64,000 bases of DNA. Source: an uncultured Candidatus Melainabacteria bacterium. Its GTDB lineage: Bacteria > Cyanobacteriota > Vampirovibrionia > Gastranaerophilales > Gastranaerophilaceae. Below, one piece after another: positions 1-8,707 of this stretch; the stretch's first letter is position 1; every line of letters begins with the position of its first letter. The notes beneath the pieces are model-generated. The model saw nothing but the letters and a program-made list of their open reading frames with translations. It searched no databases and had not been told where the DNA came from. The position numbers were made by a program, and so were the translations under genes. The stretch spans positions 1 through 64,000 of the forward strand of contig CAKUUC010000012.1 of assembly GCA_934692625.1 (NCBI GenBank). Direction: 5' to 3'.

Positions 1-156
1 TGTGGCCCACTTAGTTCCGGTACTTATCAGACATTCGGGTGTTACAAACAGGCACATATAAACCAAAATCCTTATGACAAAAATATAGGTTGGTGGAGTA
101 GTTTATATAAAAGTAAATCTTGGTGGGAAAACTTAAAAAACAATAGTAGCAAATAA
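1..156 (+). CDS. Type IV pilin-like protein, C-terminal fragment
   Basis: Frame 1 is open from the window edge to TAA at 154-156 and gives 51 residues. The end of the product reads W-W-S-S-L-Y-K-S-K-S-W-W-E, which matches the C-termini of the two pilin-like proteins at 51466-52182 and 54309-55079 (WDILYKSRAWW and WDSLYNPKSWW), including an upstream Cys-Tyr pair. The N-terminus and its prepilin cleavage site lie outside the window. By homology within the window it is a secreted or membrane-anchored pseudopilin of unknown role. The assignment to this family is firm; the function is not. Confidence 0.75.
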   Translation, partial: CGPLSSGTYQTFGCYKQAHINQNPYDKNIGWWSSLYKSKSWWENLKNNSSK

Positions 157-159
157 ATT

Positions 160-2805
160 TTATTTTATCCGTTTCAGAATGACTTTCAAATCGTCTGTAT
201 TTAAGTTACCATCAACATTTACTCTAAAATATTGGAGCCTATCTTTTTTTGTTTGAACTGGTGGAATTTTTTCAAGTTGTGGTTTGTAAATTTCTCTTGT
301 ATCTTCAGGGCGCAATGCTATTTTTAATATCCAGTTTAGTGGAACAAACAAAATCCTAATTCCTTTAGGTGCGTCCATATCGTATTTCCCAAAAATATTT
401 AGGCAAGCATTTTGAGATAAAATGTTGTATTCGCCGTTTATGTAAAGTGACATAAAACTTTGTTGGGAAGTAATATTGATATTTTTCAGGTCGTAATTGT
501 GAAGATTAAATGAACCTTTCAAATCAGAACTCAATCTTTTTGCGTGTGAAAAATCAATATTTGTAAGGTCGTACATTTTAACTTTTCGTTTTCTGTTTTT
601 TCTGCCCAGCATAAATTCTGTGTCGCCAAGTTGAGGTAAAAATCCGTCATCAACTTGGAAACTTCCTGTAGCATAGAGTTCTTGAAATTTGTTAAATGTT
701 TGTACGTGGAGTTTTGCTTTTGCAATTCCGCTAATTTGGTTTTCAATGTTGAATAATTGGCTTGCTGCATCGTTTGAATTGATGTTATCTGCCGAAAAAT
801 TAATATCAGAAGAACTGTTATTAAAATTATATTTTCCTTGTGCAGACAATTGACCTTGTGCAAATCCAAATTTTGGAATAGTAAAATTAAATATTGAATT
901 TTTAAGGTTTCCGAAAAGTTCAAGGTCGTCAATTCTGATATCATCAATGAAAAGTTTTGCAACTTTGATATCCCATTTATCAATTGTTACGTCAATATCT
1001 CGAATTTTTGAAGATACATTATTAAATTGTTTATAAAAATCTGCAGGGTGATGATGTTTGGCATGGTGATGTGTTTTCTTGCCGTGGATAATAAATCTGT
1101 TCATTAAAAGTTCCATATTGTGGACGATAAAACTTCCATCAAGGCGGTTTTCGGCTTTTAAGATACAATTAAATTTTTGATGTTTATAACTTCCTTTTGC
1201 CGTGACATTTATAGAATTTTGTTCAGCAATTACATTTGCAGAATGGACAAAGAAATCGTTAAACAATGTTTTGACCAATTCGAAGTTTCCAGTGATTTTA
1301 TTTGTTGGAAAATCATATCTTAATTTCCCTTTGAATTCACCGCCATTGACATATTGCCCAAATGAGCCTGTGACAGATGTTGGAGCATATCCGTTAGTTT
1401 GGCAAGTTATGAATTTTGGTGTTAATTTTCCGTTTATTTTTTCAAAAAATCCGTCACCAAAGAGTATTGGAGTTTTTTCATTGTTTGTTACCAGTGAATA
1501 TTGATATTCTTTTAATATTAAACCGTTTGTGGCTTTTACCGTTTTTGCATGAAGCAATCTGTTTTGGTCTTCTAAACCTAAAAATGCATCCTTATAATAT
1601 ATATCAGAGCCTTTTTTCAAATTAAAAAAGTATTCGACTACCGGAATTTTATTTTGAATTTTGTATGTAACTTCAACATCTGCCGTGTTTTTTAGTGAGT
1701 AAACTGCAGGCATGTAGGTTTTGACAAGTTTTGGTGTTAATGTTGAATTAACTTTGCCGTTTACAATACGTTTTTTAGACATTAAGTTTGTAATAAGCAG
1801 AGAATGTTTAACCGGTTCAAATCCAATAACACCTTGTGCATTCGATTTTAGTGTATTATTATCCAATACAAATTTTGCGTGTTTAAAGTATATTGGTACA
1901 TTGAATAAAACAGAATTTGCTCGAAGTTCTCTTACATTGCAAATACCTTTGATGTCTTTGTTTTTGATGTAAATATCAACATCAATATTTCCTGAATAAT
2001 TTCTAAAATTTTCTATAAATTTTTTATTTTTATCGTTTAATTTTTGATAAAAAAGCAATGTTTTCATAGTCTGAGTAACTGGAATATTTCTTGCTTGAAG
2101 TGTCATATTATGAGTTGCATTTTTACCATAAATTTTACCGTTTAGATTTATTAAAGAATTGTCATAATTGAGTTGAAAATTGTTTGCAAAAAGTTCATTT
2201 TTTTCTATGTAAAGAAAACCATCTTGTCCGATAAGAATATTCTTATTGATTTGTGGAATTTCATATAGCGCATTGAATTTTATTGTTTTGATTTTTTTCG
2301 GTGCATTTTCAATTTTTAAATTCTGTAATGCAATTTTGTGTTTTGATTGTTGGTTTAAAAGTAAAGTAATTTCGTTGATATTTACATTAGGAATTTTTGA
2401 GATATCGAAAGGTTTGGCGTTAGGATTTTTTTTGATTTTTGATAAGGAATTTTGTAGTGCTTTGATATCTATAAATGCTGAATTAACATTGATATTTTTT
2501 ATTGTAATTGATTTCAAATCAATACTTGTTTGAATTTTATTTATTTCAAGGGCTGATTTTTTGTTATCCAAAATAGAAAATTTATTACAATTAACAAATG
2601 TAATAAATTTTGGAGAAATCGAAATGTTTAAGCCTTTTATTTCTGTATTTAAGCCCGTTTTTTTAGAAATAAAACTTTCCAAATTTGTTGAAAAAGTCTT
2701 TGAATTAACAATTTTCGGAATCCCGTATAAAACTCCCAAATATGCGCCAATAGACAGAATACAGATAGTCGAGGTGCCAATTAAAAATGCTTTTAGAATT
2801 TTCAT
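160..2805 (-). CDS. AsmA-like envelope protein
   Basis: A protein of 881 residues with a single N-terminal membrane anchor (about residues 5-28, after Met-Lys-Ile-Leu-Lys) and a long, beta-rich, Asn/Lys-rich region with no enzymatic motif; a His-rich stretch (KKTHHHAKHHH) lies near residue 600. Length and layout match the AsmA/TamB-type family, which is thought to bridge the periplasm and carry lipids to the outer membrane. I chose ATG at 2805 because AAGGAG lies 9 nt upstream; a TTG at 2832 would place the SD inside the gene. It is divergent from mfd. The role is inferred from family resemblance only. Confidence 0.6.
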   Translation of the reverse strand: MKILKAFLIGTSTICILSIGAYLGVLYGIPKIVNSKTFSTNLESFISKKTGLNTEIKGLNISISPKFITFVNCNKFSILDNKKSALEINKIQTSIDLKSITIKNINVNSAFIDIKALQNSLSKIKKNPNAKPFDISKIPNVNINEITLLLNQQSKHKIALQNLKIENAPKKIKTIKFNALYEIPQINKNILIGQDGFLYIEKNELFANNFQLNYDNSLINLNGKIYGKNATHNMTLQARNIPVTQTMKTLLFYQKLNDKNKKFIENFRNYSGNIDVDIYIKNKDIKGICNVRELRANSVLFNVPIYFKHAKFVLDNNTLKSNAQGVIGFEPVKHSLLITNLMSKKRIVNGKVNSTLTPKLVKTYMPAVYSLKNTADVEVTYKIQNKIPVVEYFFNLKKGSDIYYKDAFLGLEDQNRLLHAKTVKATNGLILKEYQYSLVTNNEKTPILFGDGFFEKINGKLTPKFITCQTNGYAPTSVTGSFGQYVNGGEFKGKLRYDFPTNKITGNFELVKTLFNDFFVHSANVIAEQNSINVTAKGSYKHQKFNCILKAENRLDGSFIVHNMELLMNRFIIHGKKTHHHAKHHHPADFYKQFNNVSSKIRDIDVTIDKWDIKVAKLFIDDIRIDDLELFGNLKNSIFNFTIPKFGFAQGQLSAQGKYNFNNSSSDINFSADNINSNDAASQLFNIENQISGIAKAKLHVQTFNKFQELYATGSFQVDDGFLPQLGDTEFMLGRKNRKRKVKMYDLTNIDFSHAKRLSSDLKGSFNLHNYDLKNINITSQQSFMSLYINGEYNILSQNACLNIFGKYDMDAPKGIRILFVPLNWILKIALRPEDTREIYKPQLEKIPPVQTKKDRLQYFRVNVDGNLNTDDLKVILKRIK

Positions 2806-2894
2806 ATACGACATCTCCTTATTTTTTGACAAGTCGATTATAGCGTAAAAGTTTTATGTTGCATAGTTTAGAAGTCTTTCAATGAGAGTAAAAA

Positions 2895-2923
2895 TTGCAC
2901 GACATTACTTTTTTGATTATAAT
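2895..2923 (+). promoter_or_regulatory. Promoter of mfd, placed for a leaderless transcript
   Basis: TTGCAC (2895-2900), a 17-bp spacer and a perfect TATAAT (2918-2923). The mfd ATG at 2931 begins 7 nt after the -10 box, where transcription would be expected to start, and there is no Shine-Dalgarno sequence. Confidence 0.7.
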
Positions 2924-2930
2924 ATTTGGT

Positions 2931-5900
2931 ATGTTTGAGATAAACACGGATAATATTTCTGAAAACTATGGCGAATTCCGGTCTAAAGTTAAGCAGGGTG
3001 GCTCTTTTGCTATTACAGGTTTAACTTCGATTTTGCGACTTTTTCTTCTGTCTAAGATAAAGTTTTACTCAAAGAAAAAAGTTTTATTTATAACCTCGAC
3101 AGAACAAAATGCTTTGAAATATCAAAGTGATTTATCAAGTGGGTTTAATGTTAAATCTTCAATAATGCCGTTTCAAAACATTTCGATGTATGAGCCTGTT
3201 TCTCTGAATTTGTACGATTATGCGCAACAGGTAAAAATTCTCCAAACAAAGCCTGATGTGTTGATTTGTCCCGTCAAATCATTGCTTGAAAAATTCCCGT
3301 CCAAAGACTTTTTTAAAGTAAATAATATTAATGTTAAAGTTGGCGATACTCTTGATTTGAAACAGTTTGCTCAAAAGTTGGTGAATTTTGGATACAAAAG
3401 AGCCACAATGGTAAATGATATCTCCGAATTTAGCATTCGTGGGGATATTATTGACGTTTTTTCTCTTGACGATAACCCTGTCAGAATTGAACTTTGGGGT
3501 GATGAAGTTGTAGATATTCGTTATTTTAACAACGAGACTCAAAAATCAATCAGCAAAACTAAAGATATAAAGATTTTTCCGATGTATAAATTTTTGCTGA
3601 ACGGTCAAGAAAATATTTTATCTGATTTGCAACAAGAAATTATTGAAGATGATGAAGATTTGACACCTGATGACAAATTTTTTGATGGAATTGAGGTTTA
3701 TCAAAATTATTTTAATAAAGATTTAGTCGGAATTCTGGATTATTTGGACGATTATGTCATTGTTTTTGATGAAACTTCTGAAATTTATTCAAAGTATGAA
3801 TTTCTTGAAGATGGTTTAGAAAAACAATTGGCAGAAAATTTACAACAAGGTTTGATTAAGCGTATTGAAGGGAAAAATCACTACACTTATGAAGAATTTA
3901 TTCGAAAAACTTCGTATTTTACAAAGATTGGTCTAAATAATTTTATTGACGGGCAAACAAATGAATTGATTGAGTTTGATTCTCAACCTTTGCGAAATTT
4001 TGAAGCAAACCTTGATTTAATAACCGAATTTATTCAAAATCATAAAGGTTACAAAATAATTATTGCGACAGATTATCCTGAACGAGTTAAAGAAATTTTG
4101 GGCGAAAAAGAGATTTACAACGTTGAATTTTCTGAAAGTACAATTCTGGGCGGTTGTATTTTGGAAGATTTTAAAACGATAATAATGACCGACCGAGAAC
4201 TTTTTAATAAACGTTCAAAAGAAGTTACGGCATCTAAAAAATCTTATTACAAAGAAAAACCTGAGTATATTGAAAATATAAACGATATAAAAGTCGGGGA
4301 ATATGTTGTCCATTCTATTCATGGTCTTGGAATTTACAAAGGGCTCTCCAAACAAGAAATTGATGGTCAATTGAAAGATTATTTGACTATTGAATATGCA
4401 AACAAAGACAGGTTACATATTCCTGCCGAACAGATAAACTTGCTTTGCAGATATCGCGGTTCCGGAACAGTAAAACCTAAACTTTCCAAAATGGGAGGTC
4501 GAGATTGGGAAAATACTAAAGCAAAAGTTAAAAAGGAAGTTGAAGTTGTTGCTTATGACTTGTTGAGGCTTTATGCAAGACGAAAAATGCAAAAAGGAAT
4601 TCAATTTTTGCCTGATACGACTTGGCAAATTGAAATGGAAGAAGCATTTGAATTTGTTGAAACTCCTGACCAATTAAAAGCTATTTCTCAGGTTAAATCT
4701 GATATGGAATCAGAACAGCCTATGGATAGACTCATTTGTGGTGATGTCGGGTTTGGGAAAACTGAAGTTGCTATGAGGGCGATTTTTAAAGCGGTAACAT
4801 CAGGCAAGCAGGTCGCTGTAGTTGTTCCTACGACAATTTTGGCATTGCAACATTATCAAACAATTTTTGAAAGATTTAAACCATTTGGAGTTGATGTTGA
4901 ATTACTGTCAAGATTCAGAACTTCAAAAGAGCAAAAAGAAACTGTCAAAAATTTAGCAACCGGCAAATGTGATGTCGTTGTCGGAACTCACAGGCTTTTA
5001 CAAGATGGAATAAATTTCAAGGATTTGGGACTTCTTGTAATTGATGAAGAACACAGGTTTGGTGTAAGACATAAAGAAAAATTAAAACAGATGAGAGAAA
5101 ATATTGATATTCTTTCAATGTCAGCAACACCAATACCGAGAACTCTTTACATGTCATTGTCCGGAATTAAAGATATGTCTGTAATCAATACGCCACCTAA
5201 AAACCGTTTGCCTATCAAAACTTATGTCGGTGAATGGAATGAAAATTTGGTGAAAAATGCAATAATTCATGAATTGGATAGAGAAGGCCAAGTTTTTTAT
5301 TTGTATAATAGAGTCGAAACAATTCAAGAATTCAAAGCTCAATTACAAAAAATTGTTCCAAATGCTCGAATTGCTGTCGGGCATGGACAAATGAATGAGA
5401 AAGAACTTGAAGAAGTTATCGTTGATTTTGCGAACCGTGAATATGATATTTTACTTGCTACAACAATTATTGAAAACGGTATTGATATTCCAAATGCAAA
5501 TACAATGATTATCCACAATGCTGATAAGTTCGGTTTGGCTCAATTGTATCAATTACGTGGTAGGGTAGGACGTTCGCAAAGACAAGCATATTGCTATTGT
5601 TTTTACACAAAAAATAAAGAAATTACTAAAGATGCCGTACATCGTTTAAAAGCAATAAAAGAATTTACAACACTAGGCAGTGGTTATCAAATTGCTCTTC
5701 GTGATGTAGAAATCCGAGGGGTTGGAAATATTTTGGGAACCAAGCAACATGGTCACATGGTGAACGTTGGGTTTGATACATATTGTGAATTATTGGAAGA
5801 AACTGTACAAGAACTTCAAGGAGAACACGTTGAAAAAATTACGCCAACAATAGTTGATATCAATGTGACAGCGTATATTCCTGACGAATGGGTCGGCTCT

Positions 5901-6317
5901 GCAGAGCAGAAAATGATAGAGTATAAACGACTTGCTGATGTAAAATCTCCTGTAGAACTTGATTATATTGTTGAAGAGTGGGTTGATAGATTTTCTAAAC
6001 CGCCGGAATGTGTTGAGAATTTAATTAAACTTATCAGATTAAGACTTTCGGCAACAGAAGTTAAAATTTCTGCATTGAGAGAAGTTGATGGTGCAATCAG
6101 AATTTATACTCCTTATTCAAAACCGGAATGGAATTTAGTACAGAAAGTTTTGCCGAAAAATATTAGTAGTAAATTGAAATTTACTCTTGCACCAAAGTCA
6201 TGTACTGATGGAATTTCTATTATTATTTTAAATACTTCGTATGTAAATTTTAATGAAGTATTTAACATTTTGACTGATTTGTTTTATTATATACACAAAG
6301 TAAGTTACGAGTATTAA
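2931..6317 (+). CDS. mfd: Transcription-repair coupling factor Mfd
   Basis: An SF2 DNA translocase that removes stalled RNA polymerase and recruits UvrA for transcription-coupled repair. At 1128 residues it has the family's normal length. In order: UvrB-like N-terminal region, CarD-like RNA polymerase interaction domain starting near residue 456 (GEYVVHSIHGLGIYKG), Walker A GDVGFGKT at 604-611, DEEH box at 705-708, the RecG-like helicase half with QLRGRVGRS, and the C-terminal TRCF domain. The start at 2931 is preferred to the in-frame TTG at 2895 because that TTG is itself the -35 box. A PPIase lipoprotein gene follows after 17 bp and is probably cotranscribed. Confidence 0.95.
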   Translation: MFEINTDNISENYGEFRSKVKQGGSFAITGLTSILRLFLLSKIKFYSKKKVLFITSTEQNALKYQSDLSSGFNVKSSIMPFQNISMYEPVSLNLYDYAQQVKILQTKPDVLICPVKSLLEKFPSKDFFKVNNINVKVGDTLDLKQFAQKLVNFGYKRATMVNDISEFSIRGDIIDVFSLDDNPVRIELWGDEVVDIRYFNNETQKSISKTKDIKIFPMYKFLLNGQENILSDLQQEIIEDDEDLTPDDKFFDGIEVYQNYFNKDLVGILDYLDDYVIVFDETSEIYSKYEFLEDGLEKQLAENLQQGLIKRIEGKNHYTYEEFIRKTSYFTKIGLNNFIDGQTNELIEFDSQPLRNFEANLDLITEFIQNHKGYKIIIATDYPERVKEILGEKEIYNVEFSESTILGGCILEDFKTIIMTDRELFNKRSKEVTASKKSYYKEKPEYIENINDIKVGEYVVHSIHGLGIYKGLSKQEIDGQLKDYLTIEYANKDRLHIPAEQINLLCRYRGSGTVKPKLSKMGGRDWENTKAKVKKEVEVVAYDLLRLYARRKMQKGIQFLPDTTWQIEMEEAFEFVETPDQLKAISQVKSDMESEQPMDRLICGDVGFGKTEVAMRAIFKAVTSGKQVAVVVPTTILALQHYQTIFERFKPFGVDVELLSRFRTSKEQKETVKNLATGKCDVVVGTHRLLQDGINFKDLGLLVIDEEHRFGVRHKEKLKQMRENIDILSMSATPIPRTLYMSLSGIKDMSVINTPPKNRLPIKTYVGEWNENLVKNAIIHELDREGQVFYLYNRVETIQEFKAQLQKIVPNARIAVGHGQMNEKELEEVIVDFANREYDILLATTIIENGIDIPNANTMIIHNADKFGLAQLYQLRGRVGRSQRQAYCYCFYTKNKEITKDAVHRLKAIKEFTTLGSGYQIALRDVEIRGVGNILGTKQHGHMVNVGFDTYCELLEETVQELQGEHVEKITPTIVDINVTAYIPDEWVGSAEQKMIEYKRLADVKSPVELDYIVEEWVDRFSKPPECVENLIKLIRLRLSATEVKISALREVDGAIRIYTPYSKPEWNLVQKVLPKNISSKLKFTLAPKSCTDGISIIILNTSYVNFNEVFNILTDLFYYIHKVSYEY

Positions 6318-6334
6318 AAGAAAGAGAGAGGGAT

Positions 6335-7477
6335 ATGAAATATTCAAAACTATTGGCGACACTTGCTGTTGCAACTGTTTTATTTGCCGGTTGTGGTATT
6401 AAAGACCAAAATGCGGTTATAAAAATCAATGACAAAGCAATTACTCAAGCAGAATATGACAACTTGATGGATCAAAATCTTGCTCAAAGTCCGTTTGGCA
6501 AACCTGAAGATTTGAAAGGTAACAAAGAAGGCTTTTTGTATTTGATGACAGAACAAAGAGTTGTAAATCAATTGATTGTTCAAGAACTTTTAGAACAAGA
6601 AGCAGCAAAACGTGGTATCAAAGTAACAAACAAAGATGTTGATGCTGCAATGAAAAAAGTTATCGACCAAATGGGCGGCAGAGATAGATTGTTAGAAGTT
6701 TTGAAAAATAACGGTGTTTCAGTTGCTCAATTCAAAAAAGACTTGAAAAACCAAGTAAAAATGCAAAAACTTGCTGATTCTGCAGGTAATATTAAAGTTA
6801 CTGATAAAGATTGTGAAAACTTCTACAAACAAAATCCTGACAAATTCAAAAATCCGGACAAAGTTCGTGCTTCACACATCTTGATTGGTGCAAATCCTTT
6901 CCAAATCAGTGAAGAAATTAAAAGCCAATCTAAAAAACAAATTTCTGACAAAGACTTAAAAGCAAAAGTTAATGCTAAATTGGCTGAAAAGAGAGCATTA
7001 GCAGACAAATTAGATAAAGAATTAAAAGCAGATAAAACAAAATTTGCAGAATATGCTAAAAAATACTCAGAAGACCCAGGTAGCGCTCAACGTGGTGGAG
7101 ATTTAGGCTTCTTTGCAAAAGACCAAATGGTTCCAGAATTTTCAAATGTTGCATTCAGCGCAAAACCTGATTCAATTTCTGATGTTGTACAAACTCAGTT
7201 CGGATATCATATTATTTATGTTCAAGATAGACGTGCTGCAGGAATTACACCTTATGAAAAAGCAAAATCAGGCATTAAAGATCACTTGGTTATGGAAAAA
7301 CAAGTTAAGGCTCTTGATGATTTGATGGTTGCTGCTAAGAAAAATGCTAAGATTGAATATGTAGATTCAAGCTTCAATCCGGAAGAAATTCAAAAGAAAT
7401 TATCAAAACAAATGGATTACGCTACTGGTGGTAATGCAAGCAAAGTTAGAGAAAAAACAATGAAAAAGAATAAATAA
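6335..7477 (+). CDS. Parvulin-type peptidyl-prolyl isomerase lipoprotein (PrsA/SurA-like)
   Basis: 380 residues. A lipoprotein signal peptide ends in the lipobox LFAGC with the lipidated Cys at residue 20. A SurA-N-like helical segment (about 30-150) follows, then a rotamase domain (about 175-310) with the family signature RASHILIG, EDPGSAQRGGDLGFF and QFGYHIIYV. A Lys-rich insertion splits the start of the rotamase domain. Such proteins help secreted or outer-membrane proteins to fold. It has an SD (AAAGAGAGAGG) and is followed by a terminator. A second, much shorter parvulin lies at 52958-53350. Confidence 0.9.
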   Translation: MKYSKLLATLAVATVLFAGCGIKDQNAVIKINDKAITQAEYDNLMDQNLAQSPFGKPEDLKGNKEGFLYLMTEQRVVNQLIVQELLEQEAAKRGIKVTNKDVDAAMKKVIDQMGGRDRLLEVLKNNGVSVAQFKKDLKNQVKMQKLADSAGNIKVTDKDCENFYKQNPDKFKNPDKVRASHILIGANPFQISEEIKSQSKKQISDKDLKAKVNAKLAEKRALADKLDKELKADKTKFAEYAKKYSEDPGSAQRGGDLGFFAKDQMVPEFSNVAFSAKPDSISDVVQTQFGYHIIYVQDRRAAGITPYEKAKSGIKDHLVMEKQVKALDDLMVAAKKNAKIEYVDSSFNPEEIQKKLSKQMDYATGGNASKVREKTMKKNK

Positions 7478-7493
7478 GTTGTTTATAACATAC

Positions 7494-7524
7494 AAAAAGC
7501 CCTTCTGTTAAAGAGGGGCTTTTT
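7494..7524 (+). terminator. Rho-independent terminator after the PPIase lipoprotein gene
   Basis: AAAAAGCCC pairs with GGGCTTTTT around a 14-nt loop, ending in a T tract. Confidence 0.8.
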
Positions 7525-7612
7525 GTTGCATTAATTTCCATCAAATGAAGGATAAATTATACATTTTCATAGTTTAAAATATCTATGAGTGGTCTGAATT
7601 TGGAGAGTTGGT

Positions 7613-7849
7613 ATGGAAAGAATTGTATCGGAAAACGTTGATTTATATGAGTCTTGTGTTCAGGAGATTTCTGAGTCAATTACTCAAAATTGGACGGAAC
7701 AAGCGCTAGAATGTTACGATTTGGAGTGTGATTGCAAGCAATGTTCAATCGGTAGAGGAAATTATTCGTTTATCTGCCAAATGCCCAAGGTGATTGATTC
7801 GTTGCTTCAAACAGTAGGTGAACCCGAAAAACAGCGAAAAACCGCTTAA
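7613..7849 (+). CDS. Small Cys-rich protein, unknown function
   Basis: 78 residues. It has no recognisable family. The middle carries a tight cluster of cysteines, C-Y-D-L-E-C-D-C-K-Q-C followed by a further Cys after about 13 residues (FICQMP), which could bind a metal ion. The N-terminal half is acidic and helical. The ATG is preceded by GGAGAG at a suitable distance, and a strong terminator follows directly after the stop, so it is likely a single-gene transcript. A metal-binding role is a guess from the cysteines. Confidence 0.6.
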   Translation: MERIVSENVDLYESCVQEISESITQNWTEQALECYDLECDCKQCSIGRGNYSFICQMPKVIDSLLQTVGEPEKQRKTA

Positions 7850-7853
7850 CGAA

Positions 7854-7888
7854 ACCCCACAACATCATTGTTGTGGGGTAAAATTTTT
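7854..7888 (+). terminator. Rho-independent terminator after the small Cys-rich gene
   Basis: ACCCCACAA pairs with TTGTGGGGT across a short loop, followed by AAAATTTTT. Confidence 0.8.
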
Positions 7889-7910
7889 GTGTAGTTCTGT
7901 CTGGTAGTCG

Positions 7911-8135
7911 TTATTCTGTGGCTAATTTGTGGTTGTGGAATTCCAGCAATTTTGCCAGTTGCCACTCTCTAGCCCGAATTTCATGTATCCGTTCTTTTAT
8001 TTCATGTAATTCTTTAAGTAAGGTTTCTTCATCTTTAAATTGAATTTTTGCTTGTGGAGTTTCAATCGGTTGCGCATCTGTTGCCCATTCCGGTGAAAAA
8101 CCGCCATTTTCAAAAAACTCTTTATCTTCTATCAT
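7911..8135 (-). CDS. Small hypothetical protein with coiled coil
   Basis: 74 residues, unrecognised. The N-terminal part is acidic and rich in aromatic residues (FFENGGFSPEW). The C-terminal half is a run of charged heptads (LLKELHEIKERIHEIRARE) likely to form a coiled coil. ATG at 8135 is chosen because GGAG lies 9 nt upstream; a TTG five codons earlier would overlap that SD. It sits 26 bp downstream of the gene at 8162-8368 on the same strand, so the two probably form one transcript. Confidence 0.6.
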   Translation of the reverse strand: MIEDKEFFENGGFSPEWATDAQPIETPQAKIQFKDEETLLKELHEIKERIHEIRAREWQLAKLLEFHNHKLATE

Positions 8136-8161
8136 TTCACATATCTCCAAATCAACTGCTA

Positions 8162-8368
8162 TTAGTCTTCAGTAATCAATGAATGGAAAAAATCCATCAA
8201 TTTGAAGTTTCCGTATTTAAACGCAATAGGCTTTTTGTAATATTCATTATCGGAAATTTTATTCAAAGTATTCATTTCTTCTCGAGAAAGAGAACCGAAA
8301 TCAAAACTTGTCATTTCTGCATAATCAATCATTAAATCTTCTACGTCCATAATCTTTTTTTCTGACAT
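8162..8368 (-). CDS. Small hypothetical protein
   Basis: 68 residues, acidic, no recognised domain. ATG at 8368 has AAGGAG seven bases upstream and is preferred to the ATG eight codons earlier, which would bury the SD in the coding region. The next gene (7911-8135) follows on the same strand. Nothing in the sequence gives a function; there is no signal peptide, membrane segment or Cys cluster. Confidence 0.6.
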   Translation of the reverse strand: MSEKKIMDVEDLMIDYAEMTSFDFGSLSREEMNTLNKISDNEYYKKPIAFKYGNFKLMDFFHSLITED

Positions 8369-8707
8369 TGCCACACTCCTTAGTTTGTTCATTTAGTTTT
8401 TAAGTACAAATTTACTATCGGAAATTTTTGAAAAAACTTTATGATTTTGAATTATTTTGTTACATATATTCATAATCCTTCTTTGAACCCTAGAAAAATC
8501 AATAAAAATGAATTATACTATAAGTGTAGTAGAACAATAAAATGAATTAATCTCAGATTGAGTAATTCCCGTCTGTTTAAAGTATTGCGTATTGAGTATA
8601 GTATGGTGTAGAATTGTATAGTAATGTAAACTCTGTACGGGAAATTGTCAAAAAATAATCTTCACGATTGTTATACAGAGATGAACAGATAACAGGTGTA
8701 GAAGCTT
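8369..8707 (+). other. Intergenic region with a likely promoter for the GGDEF/HD-GYP gene
   Basis: No gene seen. A candidate promoter is TTGTCA (8645-8650), 18 bp, TGTTAT (8669-8674), leaving about a 25-nt leader before the TTG start at 8708. The stretch also holds a pair of inverted 7-mers (TTCCCGT near 8567 and ACGGGAA near 8637) about 70 bp apart and a GTAT-rich tract between them. Confidence 0.4.

Noticed and set aside
2895..2930. TTG start for mfd at 2895
   Set aside because: The TTG is part of the -35 box and there is no SD; ATG at 2931 fits the promoter position.
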